This document shows positions 1 through 6,266 of a DNA stretch of 11,936 nt, in pieces. The stretch is taken from assembly GCA_900550005.1 (NCBI GenBank), contig URQL01000036.1, positions 1-11,936 of the forward strand. The letters are read 5' to 3'. Each line of letters starts with the position of its first letter. Within the stretch, counting starts at the first letter, position 1. The notes under the pieces are model-generated. The model was not told where the DNA came from, did no database searches, and saw only the letters and a program-made list of their open reading frames with translations. This stretch comes from an uncultured Erysipelotrichaceae bacterium (lineage in GTDB: Bacteria; Bacillota_I; Bacilli_A; Erysipelotrichales; Coprobacillaceae). The translations under genes were made by a program, and so were the position numbers.

Positions 1-85
1 CTGTCCCAGCTTTTCCTGTTAAAAAGACATTTTTACCATCCATCATGGTATCAAAAGCGACTTGTTGTAATGAAGTTAAAGCCAT
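1..85 (-). CDS. PIF1/RecD-like AAA DNA helicase, 5' end only
   Basis: Only the first 28 codons lie in the window; the gene continues past the left edge. The protein starts MALTSLQQVAFDTMMDGKN and reaches FLTGKAGT, the beginning of a Walker A loop (GKAGTGK[ST]) preceded by the short helix and beta strand typical of PIF1-like and RecD-like superfamily 1B DNA helicases, which unwind DNA 5' to 3' using ATP. The ATG is fixed by a strong ribosome binding site, AGGAGGGG, at 91-98. An extended -10 element lies at 107-115, directly after the terminator of the preceding J-domain gene, so this gene is probably its own transcription unit. Another P-loop ATPase cannot be excluded from 28 residues. Confidence 0.6.
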   Translation of the reverse strand, partial: MALTSLQQVAFDTMMDGKNVFLTGKAGT

Positions 86-106
86 ATTATCCCCTCCTAG
101 GCTAAC

Positions 107-115
107 ATTATAACA
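107..115 (-). promoter_or_regulatory. Extended -10 promoter element for the helicase gene
   Basis: The minus strand reads TGTTATAAT, an extended -10 (TGnTATAAT) with a perfect TATAAT, 22 bases before the ATG at 85. No good -35 is seen; sequence at the expected distance falls inside the terminator hairpin at 123-139, so the two signals abut. Confidence 0.55.
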
Positions 116-139
116 TAAAAAAACTTGCATCAAGCAAGT
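116..139 (-). terminator. Intrinsic terminator of the J-domain gene
   Basis: On the minus strand ACTTGC-TTGAT-GCAAGT forms a 6-bp stem with a 5-base loop (123-139), followed at once by a run of T. It starts 3 bases after the J-domain stop codon. Confidence 0.75.
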
Positions 140-141
140 AA

Positions 142-714
142 TTAAATAAAACAACAATTACATAAACATTGTAACATCATCATACTATAGCAACATTGAG
201 CATAATCATTCATTGGATTCATTTGTCCTCTTGTACGATAGAATTGTTGTTGAGGATGAGAAAGTTGTTGTAATAAAAGTAAATATTGGATATTATTTGG
301 TTCTATTTGTGTTGCTACTTTAGCGTGTTCTAAAGCAGTAATGTTATTGCCAATTCCGTTATTTGCAATCGCACTATAGTAAAACCATAACCCATTATGC
401 GTTTTAATTGTATCTAAAATAGCTAAAGCTTCTTGATAGCGTCCGGTTTGTAACTTTTGACCTACAATACTAAAAGCTTGGCGATCATCTCCAGCATAAC
501 TTTGTTGATAAGAATAATCAGATTGATAACTTGTTCCTCTTTTTCTAGCATCCATAATACTGTGATATGCATTATTCACTTGTTTAAATTTTTCTTCAGC
601 ACCAGGCTCTTTATTAATATCTGGGTGATATTTTTTAGAAAGCGTACGATAAGCTTTTTTTATTTCTTGATCTGATGCATCCGGTGATACACCTAAAACT
701 TGATATGGGTTCAC
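142..714 (-). CDS. J-domain (DnaJ-like) protein with cysteine-rich C-terminal tail
   Basis: A 190-residue protein. Residues 1-62 are a J-domain with the HPD motif at 30-32 (KKYHPDINK), which in this family stimulates ATP hydrolysis by a DnaK-type Hsp70. There is no G/F region or zinc finger, so it is a class C co-chaperone rather than DnaJ. Residues 80-142 look like two TPR-type helix pairs (GRYQEALAIL, NITALEHAKVA). The last 17 residues hold six cysteines (174, 175, 183, 185, 187, 188) and end CCFI. Start: GTG at 714-712 with GGAGGA at 721-726; the start overlaps the stop of the DUF5685 gene (GTGA), so translation is probably coupled. From memory, the J-domain/DUF5685 pairing recurs in Clostridia-like genomes. 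The cysteine tail could bind metal or be modified; its function is unknown. Confidence 0.88.
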   Translation of the reverse strand: MNPYQVLGVSPDASDQEIKKAYRTLSKKYHPDINKEPGAEEKFKQVNNAYHSIMDARKRGTSYQSDYSYQQSYAGDDRQAFSIVGQKLQTGRYQEALAILDTIKTHNGLWFYYSAIANNGIGNNITALEHAKVATQIEPNNIQYLLLLQQLSHPQQQFYRTRGQMNPMNDYAQCCYSMMMLQCLCNCCFI

Positions 715-1538
715 TCTACTTCCTCCATTCTTTTTTGATGACGTGTATTGTAATGAGCCATCAATCCAATATATAAAATATTTTTAATTAAATTTTCATT
801 TTCGATAATTGGTAAGCATTCAAAAACCACTAAAGCACGTGAAAGAGTTTGTTCTAAAATGGACTTTGCTTGATTTTCAAATGTTTCATTGATTTCTTCT
901 TTAAAAACATTATAATTCTTTTTTTGCCGATCTTTTTCAATATCATCATAAGCATCTAATAAGTAAATGAATTTACCTAAATAAAACCCAAATTCATATA
1001 AATCCTCTTTAAATTCATCTTCTTGATAAAGTAAGATTTGCGCAAAAACACGTCCAAAACAGCCGGAAATTTCATCTTTATTAGAACAATCTTGTTTTTC
1101 TAAAAGATGCAATTGATTCATTTCTTCTTCAATTTGTTTGATTTTCTTAGGATATTTTTCTTTTAATTTTAAATAATTTTTCTTTAAAGCTTTTTGGTAG
1201 AAATAAGCATAACCTTTCTTTTCATCTAACCAATCATCCTCGCATTTTAAATAAGTTAAAATCAAATTCATATCTCTAGCATAATCAATATAAGGATCTA
1301 TGCGCTTTGTTTGTTTTTTTAAATGCGTAGGACAATGCTCTAATACATTTTTATAAGGAGGTTCATATAAACTTGATAAAACTAAAGCCACAAATGTTAA
1401 ATCATAATTAAGTGAAATCTGTCCTTTAATACCAAACTCTTTTTTTAAACTACGACAAAGTCCACAATAATAACTACGATACTGATCAAATTCCTTAAAT
1501 TTTAATTCATCCTTATAGATTGTAATATAACCAAACAT
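711..1538 (-). CDS. DUF5685 family protein
   Basis: A 275-residue predicted soluble, mostly helical protein that I recognise as DUF5685 by its start MFGYI and the YYCGLCRSLKKEFG block. No function is established to my knowledge. Visible: a CxxC pair (C25, C28), more cysteines at 69, 99, 151 and 160, and two aspartate-rich stretches, DDWLD at 101-105 and DAYDDIEKD at 195-203. These resemble the two Mg-diphosphate-binding motifs of class I isoprenoid synthases in order and spacing; this is my inference, not a known assignment. The start is an ATG with GGGGAGA upstream, and that ribosome binding site is itself one arm of a hairpin (1545-1566). The stop overlaps the GTG of the J-domain gene, indicating a two-gene operon whose products likely act together. 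Confidence 0.8.
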   Translation of the reverse strand: MFGYITIYKDELKFKEFDQYRSYYCGLCRSLKKEFGIKGQISLNYDLTFVALVLSSLYEPPYKNVLEHCPTHLKKQTKRIDPYIDYARDMNLILTYLKCEDDWLDEKKGYAYFYQKALKKNYLKLKEKYPKKIKQIEEEMNQLHLLEKQDCSNKDEISGCFGRVFAQILLYQEDEFKEDLYEFGFYLGKFIYLLDAYDDIEKDRQKKNYNVFKEEINETFENQAKSILEQTLSRALVVFECLPIIENENLIKNILYIGLMAHYNTRHQKRMEEVE

Positions 1539-1544
1539 ATAAAA

Positions 1545-1566
1545 TCTCCCCTTATTCTAGGGGAGA
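1545..1566 (-). promoter_or_regulatory. Hairpin covering the DUF5685 ribosome binding site
   Basis: On the minus strand TCTCCCC (1566-1560), an 8-base loop and GGGGAGA (1551-1545) make a perfect 7-bp stem followed by TTTTATATG, where ATG is the DUF5685 start. The right arm is the only Shine-Dalgarno sequence, so transcripts reading in from upstream would have it masked. The hairpin plus the short T stretch could equally be the terminator of the VanZ-like gene, 26 bases upstream. A TATACT at 1567-1572 could start a transcript inside the left arm and so free the site. Confidence 0.5.
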
Positions 1567-1591
1567 AGTATACTAAGTAGATATGAATTGA

Positions 1592-2035
1592 TTATGAACA
1601 TTTTTTAAGTAAGCCATGTGATTTTTGATATTTGATCATGATTGTATATAAAATACAATAAATGATAAGGGCTACGATAATTCCTAATAAAGCCCCTGAA
1701 GTATCGATCAAACAATCTTTAAAGCTAGCTGATCTACCATCAACAAAGAATTGATGAAATTCATCACTTAACGCATATAAAAAGCAAAATAAAGTCGCTA
1801 CCATTACTCTTGTTTTCATTTTTAAGTTAAATGTAAACAAGATAAACATCACCGTTATACTTAATATAAAATAGATGCTCATATGCGCTAGTTTTCTAAA
1901 GAAAACTTCGATCATAGAATAAGTGGATGCACTAATTTTAAGTATGAGGTTTTTACCTGTAAACAAATAAACAATTTTATTAAATGCGCGTACACATAAA
2001 TCACTAAGTTCGTGTGAAGAACTCCCTGTATCCAT
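1592..2035 (-). CDS. VanZ-like membrane protein, N-terminally truncated (probable pseudogene)
   Basis: The 147-residue frame has the VanZ-family signatures: RKLAH at 47-51 followed by a membrane segment (52-70), a second segment (77-90), DEFHQ at 91-95, the GRSASFKDCLIDTSGALLG block at 100-118, and a last membrane segment (119-135). VanZ-family proteins are small multi-pass membrane proteins; the founding member gives low-level teicoplanin resistance. The family's first transmembrane helix, which should precede the IFSMDTGSSSHELS region, is missing. Upstream in the same frame, codons for NSANHTLSSLSTYPFPLFFE belong to an acetyltransferase remnant, so the 5' end was replaced by recombination near 2039-2047. 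The first ATG (2035) has no usable ribosome binding site; AAGGG lies about 15 bases upstream. Probably not a functional gene. Confidence 0.75.
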   Translation of the reverse strand: MDTGSSSHELSDLCVRAFNKIVYLFTGKNLILKISASTYSMIEVFFRKLAHMSIYFILSITVMFILFTFNLKMKTRVMVATLFCFLYALSDEFHQFFVDGRSASFKDCLIDTSGALLGIIVALIIYCILYTIMIKYQKSHGLLKKCS

Positions 2036-2041
2036 TGAAAA

Positions 2042-2396
2042 AATAATATCCCTTTTATTATCCCATGATTGATAAACTTTTTTATTATCTAAATCCCATT
2101 CCTCAAAAAATAACGGAAATGGATAAGTAGATAATGAAGATAAGGTATGATTTGCACTATTGAATAAAATTTAACACCGCAAGCAACTGAACAAAACTTT
2201 CCAATAATTAATCAATCATGATTTATAGGATAGTGATACAATACATTATTCTTTTCAAATTGGATTGGGTTATTTACAAAATCATTGTACATTGTATAAT
2301 CCCCAACTCTAATATTTGGATTCTTAATTATATTTTTTAAATAAATTGTTTCTTTATCTCCAGTTCGTGGATAAATTTATTTTCTGGAATAGTCAT
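2042..2396 (-). pseudogene. CatB/Vat-type xenobiotic O-acetyltransferase remnant (N-terminal half)
   Basis: Reading the minus strand across frames gives a continuous match in character to hexapeptide-repeat acetyltransferases that inactivate chloramphenicol or streptogramin A: MTIPENKFI, then PRTGDKETIYLKNIIKNPN, RVGDYTMYNDFV, NNVLYHYPINHD, LIIGKFCSVACGVKF, NSANHTLSSLSTYPFP, LFFEEWDLDNKKVYQSWDNK, RDII. It is broken three ways: a 1-base loss near 2369-2372 after NKFI, an in-frame TGA after PINHD (about 2214-2216), and a 1-base loss in a T run near 2170. The 3' half, which should begin IIGNDVWIG and carry the main hexapeptide coils, is absent; the frame runs into the VanZ-like gene instead. Start ATG at 2396 with AGGAAG at 2405-2410. 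It is dead as a resistance gene. The substrate cannot be told from this fragment. Confidence 0.75.
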
Positions 2397-2397
2397 T

Positions 2398-2457
2398 TTA
2401 TAATCTTCCTAATTTTTTAGGATATAACATTCCAGTAAAAACAGTGCACCGTTTCAC
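2398..2457 (-). CDS. Possible 19-codon leader peptide before the acetyltransferase remnant
   Basis: A short frame (VKRCTVFTGMLYPKKLGRL) starts at GTG 2457 behind a good ribosome binding site, AAGGTGG at 2463-2469, 5 bases upstream. Its TAA stop ends one base before the ATG of the broken acetyltransferase, whose own AGGAAG lies within its last codons. This is the layout of a translated leader or translational-coupling ORF of the kind known upstream of some ribosome-antibiotic resistance genes. The 5-bp repeats CAGTG/CACTG could form only a weak hairpin. No homologue is recognised; it may be chance. Confidence 0.3.
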   Translation of the reverse strand: MKRCTVFTGMLYPKKLGRL

Positions 2458-2485
2458 TGCAACCACCTTTCTTTAAGATAAACTC

Positions 2486-2491
2486 ATTATA
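2486..2491 (-). promoter_or_regulatory. Possible -10 element for the leader ORF and acetyltransferase remnant
   Basis: A perfect TATAAT on the minus strand, 29 bases before the leader GTG. The hexamer 17 bases further upstream is only TTAATT, so this is a weak call. The remaining DNA between here and the nitroreductase stop (2492-2628) is AT-rich and shows only the hairpin at 2579-2595. Confidence 0.3.
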
Positions 2492-2578
2492 TTCATTCTC
2501 TTACTGAAAATTAATTCACTAAGTTATAAAACAATCTAAATATTAGTACATTTTTTAGAAAAGAAAACCATCAAGAAA

Positions 2579-2595
2579 TGCCTATAAAATAGGCA
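2579..2595 (-). terminator. Hairpin downstream of the nitroreductase gene
   Basis: TGCCTAT-AAA-ATAGGCA is a perfect 7-bp stem, 34 bases past the nitroreductase stop. On the minus strand it is followed by ATTTCTTGATGG and further T-rich sequence rather than a clean U run, so it is a weak intrinsic terminator. Confidence 0.4.
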
Positions 2596-2628
2596 CATCT
2601 AAAGTTTTTAACCTGTTTAACTATCAAA

Positions 2629-3180
2629 CTATTTTCTCCTTACCTCATCTTCCCTACCTAAAAAAGTATTGAACCAAGCTCTTTCATTAAAACTTTTTTT
2701 CTTAGGAGCAATTGGTTTATTTTTTGCGATTCCTACTGGTAAAATACATACTAATTCATAATCATTTGGTACGTTTAATATTGCTGCAATTTTCTCATTA
2801 ATTTTATCTTCATCCGTAATGTGTCCTTCATACCAACAACTTTGATAACCTAACTCTACAATTTGAAGTAACATATTTTCAATAGCTGAAGAATAATCTT
2901 GTACTGCATAACATTTATCTCGATAAGCATAAATTCTTTTTGTTAATACACAAATAAAAGCAGGCGCTGTTAAAGCTATTGGAGGATGAATCACACTTTT
3001 AATTTCTTGTAATAATTTTGGATCATCCACTGCAATTAAACTCGTCGTTTGTTTATTACATCCAGAAGGAGCTGCAAGTCCGGCTTCCATAATTTTTTTG
3101 AGATTTTCTCTAGGTACTTGAATAGCTTCATACTCTCCACGATAACTATGTCGATTTAATATACATTCTCTTACAAACAT
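2629..3180 (-). CDS. Nitroreductase family protein
   Basis: A 183-residue single-domain protein of usual length for the small FMN-dependent nitroreductase fold, which forms dimers and reduces nitro, quinone or flavin-like substrates with NAD(P)H. Visible: the N-terminal NRHSYR motif (9-14) whose arginines usually contact the FMN phosphate, LAAPSGCNKQ (35-44), the other common FMN-binding block, and GYQSCWYEGHI, equivalent to the family's GLGSCWIG region. The substrate cannot be predicted. I chose the ATG at 3180 because GAGGTG at 3187-3192 then sits 6 bases upstream; two in-frame upstream starts fall on or above that site. It is transcribed divergently from the HAD gene. Confidence 0.85.
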   Translation of the reverse strand: MFVRECILNRHSYRGEYEAIQVPRENLKKIMEAGLAAPSGCNKQTTSLIAVDDPKLLQEIKSVIHPPIALTAPAFICVLTKRIYAYRDKCYAVQDYSSAIENMLLQIVELGYQSCWYEGHITDEDKINEKIAAILNVPNDYELVCILPVGIAKNKPIAPKKKSFNERAWFNTFLGREDEVRRK

Positions 3181-3199
3181 CCTCATCACCTCAAAAAAA

Positions 3200-3205
3200 A
3201 TTATA
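3200..3205 (-). promoter_or_regulatory. -10 element of the nitroreductase promoter
   Basis: TATAAT on the minus strand, 19 bases upstream of the chosen ATG; the T-rich stretch 17 bases further up (TTTTTA) is a weak -35. Confidence 0.45.
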
Positions 3206-3271
3206 TCTAAATCTACCAAAAATAAAAACTTATTTCTAAAAATGAAAAAGAAAATAAAATTAAAAAGAGTT

Positions 3272-3280
3272 TGCTATAAT
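3272..3280 (+). promoter_or_regulatory. Extended -10 promoter of the HAD hydrolase gene
   Basis: TGCTATAAT matches the extended -10 consensus (TGnTATAAT). It lies 24 bases before the ATG, and AGGGGG (3291-3296) follows at proper spacing. The divergent nitroreductase -10 is 66 bases away. Confidence 0.6.
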
Positions 3281-3304
3281 AATGGCATTTAGGGGGAATT
3301 ATTC

Positions 3305-4156
3305 ATGGATAAAAAGATTATATTTTTTGATGTAGATGGAACTTTAGTTGATGTTCGTCCAGCAAGAGAATATGTACCTGAAAGTACAATTAAAGCTGTA
3401 CAAGAAACAAGAAAAAAAGGAAATTTATGTTTTTTATGTACAGGTCGTTCTAAAGCAGAAATTTATCCTCATATTTTAGAAATCGGTTTTGATGGCATCA
3501 TTGGTGCTGGTGGCGGATTTGTCGAAATTGGAGATGAAATGCTTTATCATAAAAAGGTATCTCAAGATGCTATTAACCATGTGGTTGATTTTTTTGAAAA
3601 ACATGGTTTTGATTATTATATTGAAAGTAATGGTGGATTATATGCAAGTCAAAATCTTGTACCAAGACTAGAAAGAAATGCTTATGGAGATCTAGAAAAT
3701 GATCCCGAAGCTCGAAAAAGAAAAGAAGAATCACCAAGTCACTTCATTCCTTCACTCATTCAAGGTCAAGACTTACATAGAAATGATGTTAATAAAATTT
3801 GTTTCTTAGAAAAAGAAGGATTTCCATTCGATAAGATAAGAAGCGAATTTGAAAGTGAATTTAACGTCATTCATTGTACTGTACCTAGCTTTGGTGATGA
3901 TAGTGGTGAACTTTCTGTTCCTGGTGTATCTAAATCTTCTGCTATTCAAGCTTTAATTCAACATCTAAATATTAAGCAAGAAAATACGTATGCCTTTGGT
4001 GATGGTTTAAATGATGCAGACATGCTTGAATATTGTGCTCATGGTATTGCTGTTGGAAATGCGAAAGAAGATTTGAAGAAAATAGCTAATGAAGTAACGG
4101 ATGATATTGCCAAAGATGGTATTTATAATAGTATGAAAAAACATCATTTAATCTAA
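3305..4156 (+). CDS. Cof-type HAD-IIB family phosphatase
   Basis: A 283-residue cytoplasmic hydrolase of the haloacid dehalogenase superfamily, Cof/IIB subfamily, which removes phosphate from sugar phosphates, pyridoxal phosphate, FMN and similar small molecules. All four motifs are present: DVDGT (9-13; nucleophile D9, acid/base D11), CTGRS (45-49), the motif III lysine in VSKSSAI, and GDGLNDADM from 232 with the Mg ligands D233 and D237. The region between motifs II and III is the C2-type cap that sets specificity. Start ATG at 3305 with AGGGGG 8 bases upstream. It is the only plus-strand gene, has its own promoter, and ends in a strong terminator, so it is monocistronic. The specific substrate is unknown. 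Confidence 0.9.
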   Translation: MDKKIIFFDVDGTLVDVRPAREYVPESTIKAVQETRKKGNLCFLCTGRSKAEIYPHILEIGFDGIIGAGGGFVEIGDEMLYHKKVSQDAINHVVDFFEKHGFDYYIESNGGLYASQNLVPRLERNAYGDLENDPEARKRKEESPSHFIPSLIQGQDLHRNDVNKICFLEKEGFPFDKIRSEFESEFNVIHCTVPSFGDDSGELSVPGVSKSSAIQALIQHLNIKQENTYAFGDGLNDADMLEYCAHGIAVGNAKEDLKKIANEVTDDIAKDGIYNSMKKHHLI

Positions 4157-4184
4157 AAGGCATCCCGATTGGGATGCCTTTTTC
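4155..4184. terminator. Bidirectional intrinsic terminator
   Basis: AAAAGGCATCCC-GATT-GGGATGCCTTTT is a 12-bp perfect stem with A/T flanks, so it works on both strands. It ends the HAD gene from the left and the M28 peptidase gene from the right; both stop codons overlap or touch it. Confidence 0.92.
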
Positions 4185-5443
4185 TATTCAAATCCTAAGT
4201 TCTTTTTCATTCTTTCTTTAGCATCAATTGCTTCTTGTGGTAATTTACGAGGAACAACATTAACTGCACCATTAACGATTTCATCTGCAAATCCAGCAAC
4301 AAAGTTACATGTTTTAATGAATTCATCAGGGTCAATGTTATCCATTGTATCACGACGATTATGAATTTCTGCACCACCACGAGGAACATTTGTTCCAAAA
4401 GACATTGCTGGTACATCATGTAAAGCAAAGCTTGTTGAATCTGATGGCATAAGTCCTAATTTAGATTCAAAATGAATACCTTGTAATTTAGCTGAATAAA
4501 CAACGCGATCAATAATACTCTTATCACATGAACCATAGACGAAATTTGTTCCCATAATCACACCTGTCATATCAAAGTTGATATTTAAGTTGATTTTATC
4601 TAGTTCATCTTGATGTTGTTTACAATAGTTATATGATCCAAGTAATCCAATTTCTTCACTACCGCACCATACAAATTTAACTGTACGTTTTGGTGGATTT
4701 TCTTTGAAATAATGACATAATTCTAAGATTGTAATTGAACCTGTTCCATTATCCCATGCACCATGAGAAAATTCAACTGAATCAAAGTGGGCACTAAATA
4801 CAATTTCTTCATCAGGAAGTTCAGTACCTTTAATTGTCGCAACGACATTACGACTTACCCCTTTAGCATCAACATCTTGTCTTAAAGTCATTTTTACTGT
4901 TTCAGGTTTAGCTTTTAATAGTTTTTTAGCAGTATTTAAATTCATCATAACACCAGGGAAATTACTTTTATCATCTGGTGAAAAACGTGCAAAACGATGT
5001 GGTACTTGTGTTTGCATGATTTCATCATCATAATAACCACCCCAAGTAGCGATATAACCTAATGCTCCTTTTTCAACTAATTTTTTTCTTAAATCCCCTG
5101 ACATTCCCCCTGTAGATAAACAAATTTTACCTTTAACATCGCGGATTTCTTCTTCATTTCCACTATAGATATAAACAAAGGGTGCTTCAATACCTTCTTT
5201 TGGTGTTTGTCCTGTCTTACCAATTCCAGTACAATAAAATTCTTGTTTAATTGGTGATGTTACTTCAAATTTAACATCGTATACTTTAGGTTGAGGAATT
5301 TCAAATTCTTCAATTTTTACATCTACTCCCATTTTTTTACATTCTTCTTCAATTAAATGTGCTGCTTCAATTTCTTTATCTGTTCCAGCTACTCTTTCAA
5401 AAGCAAGTCTTGATAAAGTTTCATAAGCTCTTTCTTTATCCAT
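4184..5443 (-). CDS. M28 family zinc aminopeptidase
   Basis: A 419-residue metallopeptidase that removes N-terminal residues from peptides using two zinc ions. The M28 ligands are all visible: H219 in SAHFDS, bridging D231 in GAWDNGTGS, catalytic E263 and ligand E264 in GSEEIGL, D291 in NFDMTG, and H361 in EIHNRRDT. Residues 80-190 between the N-terminal lobe and the catalytic part resemble a protease-associated insert domain. There is no signal peptide or membrane segment, so it is probably cytoplasmic, perhaps acting on imported peptides. The start is the ATG at 5443, with GGGAGG 7 bases upstream; a longer in-frame extension to 5506 crosses that ribosome binding site and is not typical coding sequence. 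The gene stands alone between two terminators. Confidence 0.9.
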   Translation of the reverse strand: MDKERAYETLSRLAFERVAGTDKEIEAAHLIEEECKKMGVDVKIEEFEIPQPKVYDVKFEVTSPIKQEFYCTGIGKTGQTPKEGIEAPFVYIYSGNEEEIRDVKGKICLSTGGMSGDLRKKLVEKGALGYIATWGGYYDDEIMQTQVPHRFARFSPDDKSNFPGVMMNLNTAKKLLKAKPETVKMTLRQDVDAKGVSRNVVATIKGTELPDEEIVFSAHFDSVEFSHGAWDNGTGSITILELCHYFKENPPKRTVKFVWCGSEEIGLLGSYNYCKQHQDELDKINLNINFDMTGVIMGTNFVYGSCDKSIIDRVVYSAKLQGIHFESKLGLMPSDSTSFALHDVPAMSFGTNVPRGGAEIHNRRDTMDNIDPDEFIKTCNFVAGFADEIVNGAVNVVPRKLPQEAIDAKERMKKNLGFE

Positions 5444-5528
5444 GATTTTTCCTCCCATTTTTTTGTTATATATCTTAACTTTACTCTCTTTTTTAGAAAA
5501 ACACAACCTCTTTGATGCAATAGTTTAC

Positions 5529-5554
5529 AAAAAAAAGCAATGTCCTAAGACATT
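5529..5554 (-). terminator. Intrinsic terminator of the carboxymuconolactone decarboxylase-like gene
   Basis: On the minus strand AATGTC-TTAG-GACATT (5554-5539) is followed by GC and eight T. The stem begins within the stop codon of the gene. It separates this gene from the M28 peptidase gene. Confidence 0.8.
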
Positions 5555-6242
5555 ACTCACATACTTCATCAATACAAGCTATCGCATTTAACGAACGAGG
5601 ATAACCCATGAATGGTACTAAATTTAATACAACATTCATCAAGAAATCTTTATCATTCCCCATATTTAAATTAGCTTGAGTATGGGCTTTTAATTGTGAT
5701 TCACATCCACCTTGTGCAGCAATATAACAAAAAGTAATTAATTCTCTTTGTTTTAATGTTAATCCTGTACGCGTATAATAATCACCAAAACAATTACTTG
5801 CTAAAAAATAATTGACAGTTGATTTTGTATAAGCATCTTTCATATGGTCACCAAAGATATCTACTTGTGTTTGAGTTCCTTTTTCACGGCGATCTTCTAA
5901 AGTCGTTGTAGATTGTGATGGTAAAGGTAATTCAATTCCTTGTTCTTTAAATACCTTGTTTGTAACCTCTAAGAAAGGATAAACACGACCGATTCCTAGA
6001 TAAGCAGTTGCTTGATAAATAACTTCTTTTACTTCTACTGGACTAAGATGTTTTAAAGCTGTTGGTAAAATAACTTCAAATTCTTCTTTTCCTTGTAATC
6101 CTAATAAACAAGCTAAAATAGCTAAGTAACGTGATTGATCATCTAAAGAAGTTGATGTTGGAACTTGTTCAAATGTAAAATAATCTAAACGTTCACTAAA
6201 TTCTGGATCTAATTTCTTTAATTCATCTTTAAATTGTGACAT
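5553..6242 (-). CDS. Tandem carboxymuconolactone decarboxylase (CMD/AhpD-like) family protein
   Basis: A 229-residue all-helical protein holding two CMD-like repeats. The first (about 35-105) contains RYLAILACLLGLQGKEEF and the AlkylHydroperoxidase-like HLSPVEVKEVIYQATAYLG; the second (about 130-225) contains LKQRELITFCYIAAQGGCES and AHTQANLNMG. Family members include gamma-carboxymuconolactone decarboxylase and AhpD-like thiol peroxidases. Cysteines are present near the second active site (FC and GGCES), but the classic AhpD CxxC is not, so the reaction is uncertain; a redox or aldehyde-stress role is suggested by the promoter. Start ATG at 6242 with AGAGGAAG 7 bases upstream; the in-frame GTG at 6248 is too close to that site. 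It is monocistronic, with a MerR-type promoter (6267-6297) and its own terminator. Confidence 0.82.
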   Translation of the reverse strand: MSQFKDELKKLDPEFSERLDYFTFEQVPTSTSLDDQSRYLAILACLLGLQGKEEFEVILPTALKHLSPVEVKEVIYQATAYLGIGRVYPFLEVTNKVFKEQGIELPLPSQSTTTLEDRREKGTQTQVDIFGDHMKDAYTKSTVNYFLASNCFGDYYTRTGLTLKQRELITFCYIAAQGGCESQLKAHTQANLNMGNDKDFLMNVVLNLVPFMGYPRSLNAIACIDEVCE

Positions 6243-6266
6243 AAACACACTTCCTCTCTTAAATCA

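Noticed and set aside
457..675. Plus-strand open frame, 72 codons
   Set aside because: It lies wholly within the J-domain gene on the other strand, has no ribosome binding site and its product has a low-complexity, non-protein-like composition.
3489..4428. Short frames inside the HAD gene (3489-3671) and the M28 gene (4207-4428)
   Set aside because: They are out-of-frame overlaps within genes with complete catalytic motifs in the main frame.
5444..5506. Longer start for the M28 peptidase (21 extra residues)
   Set aside because: The extension runs over the GGGAGG ribosome binding site that serves the ATG at 5443 and looks like leader DNA rather than coding sequence.
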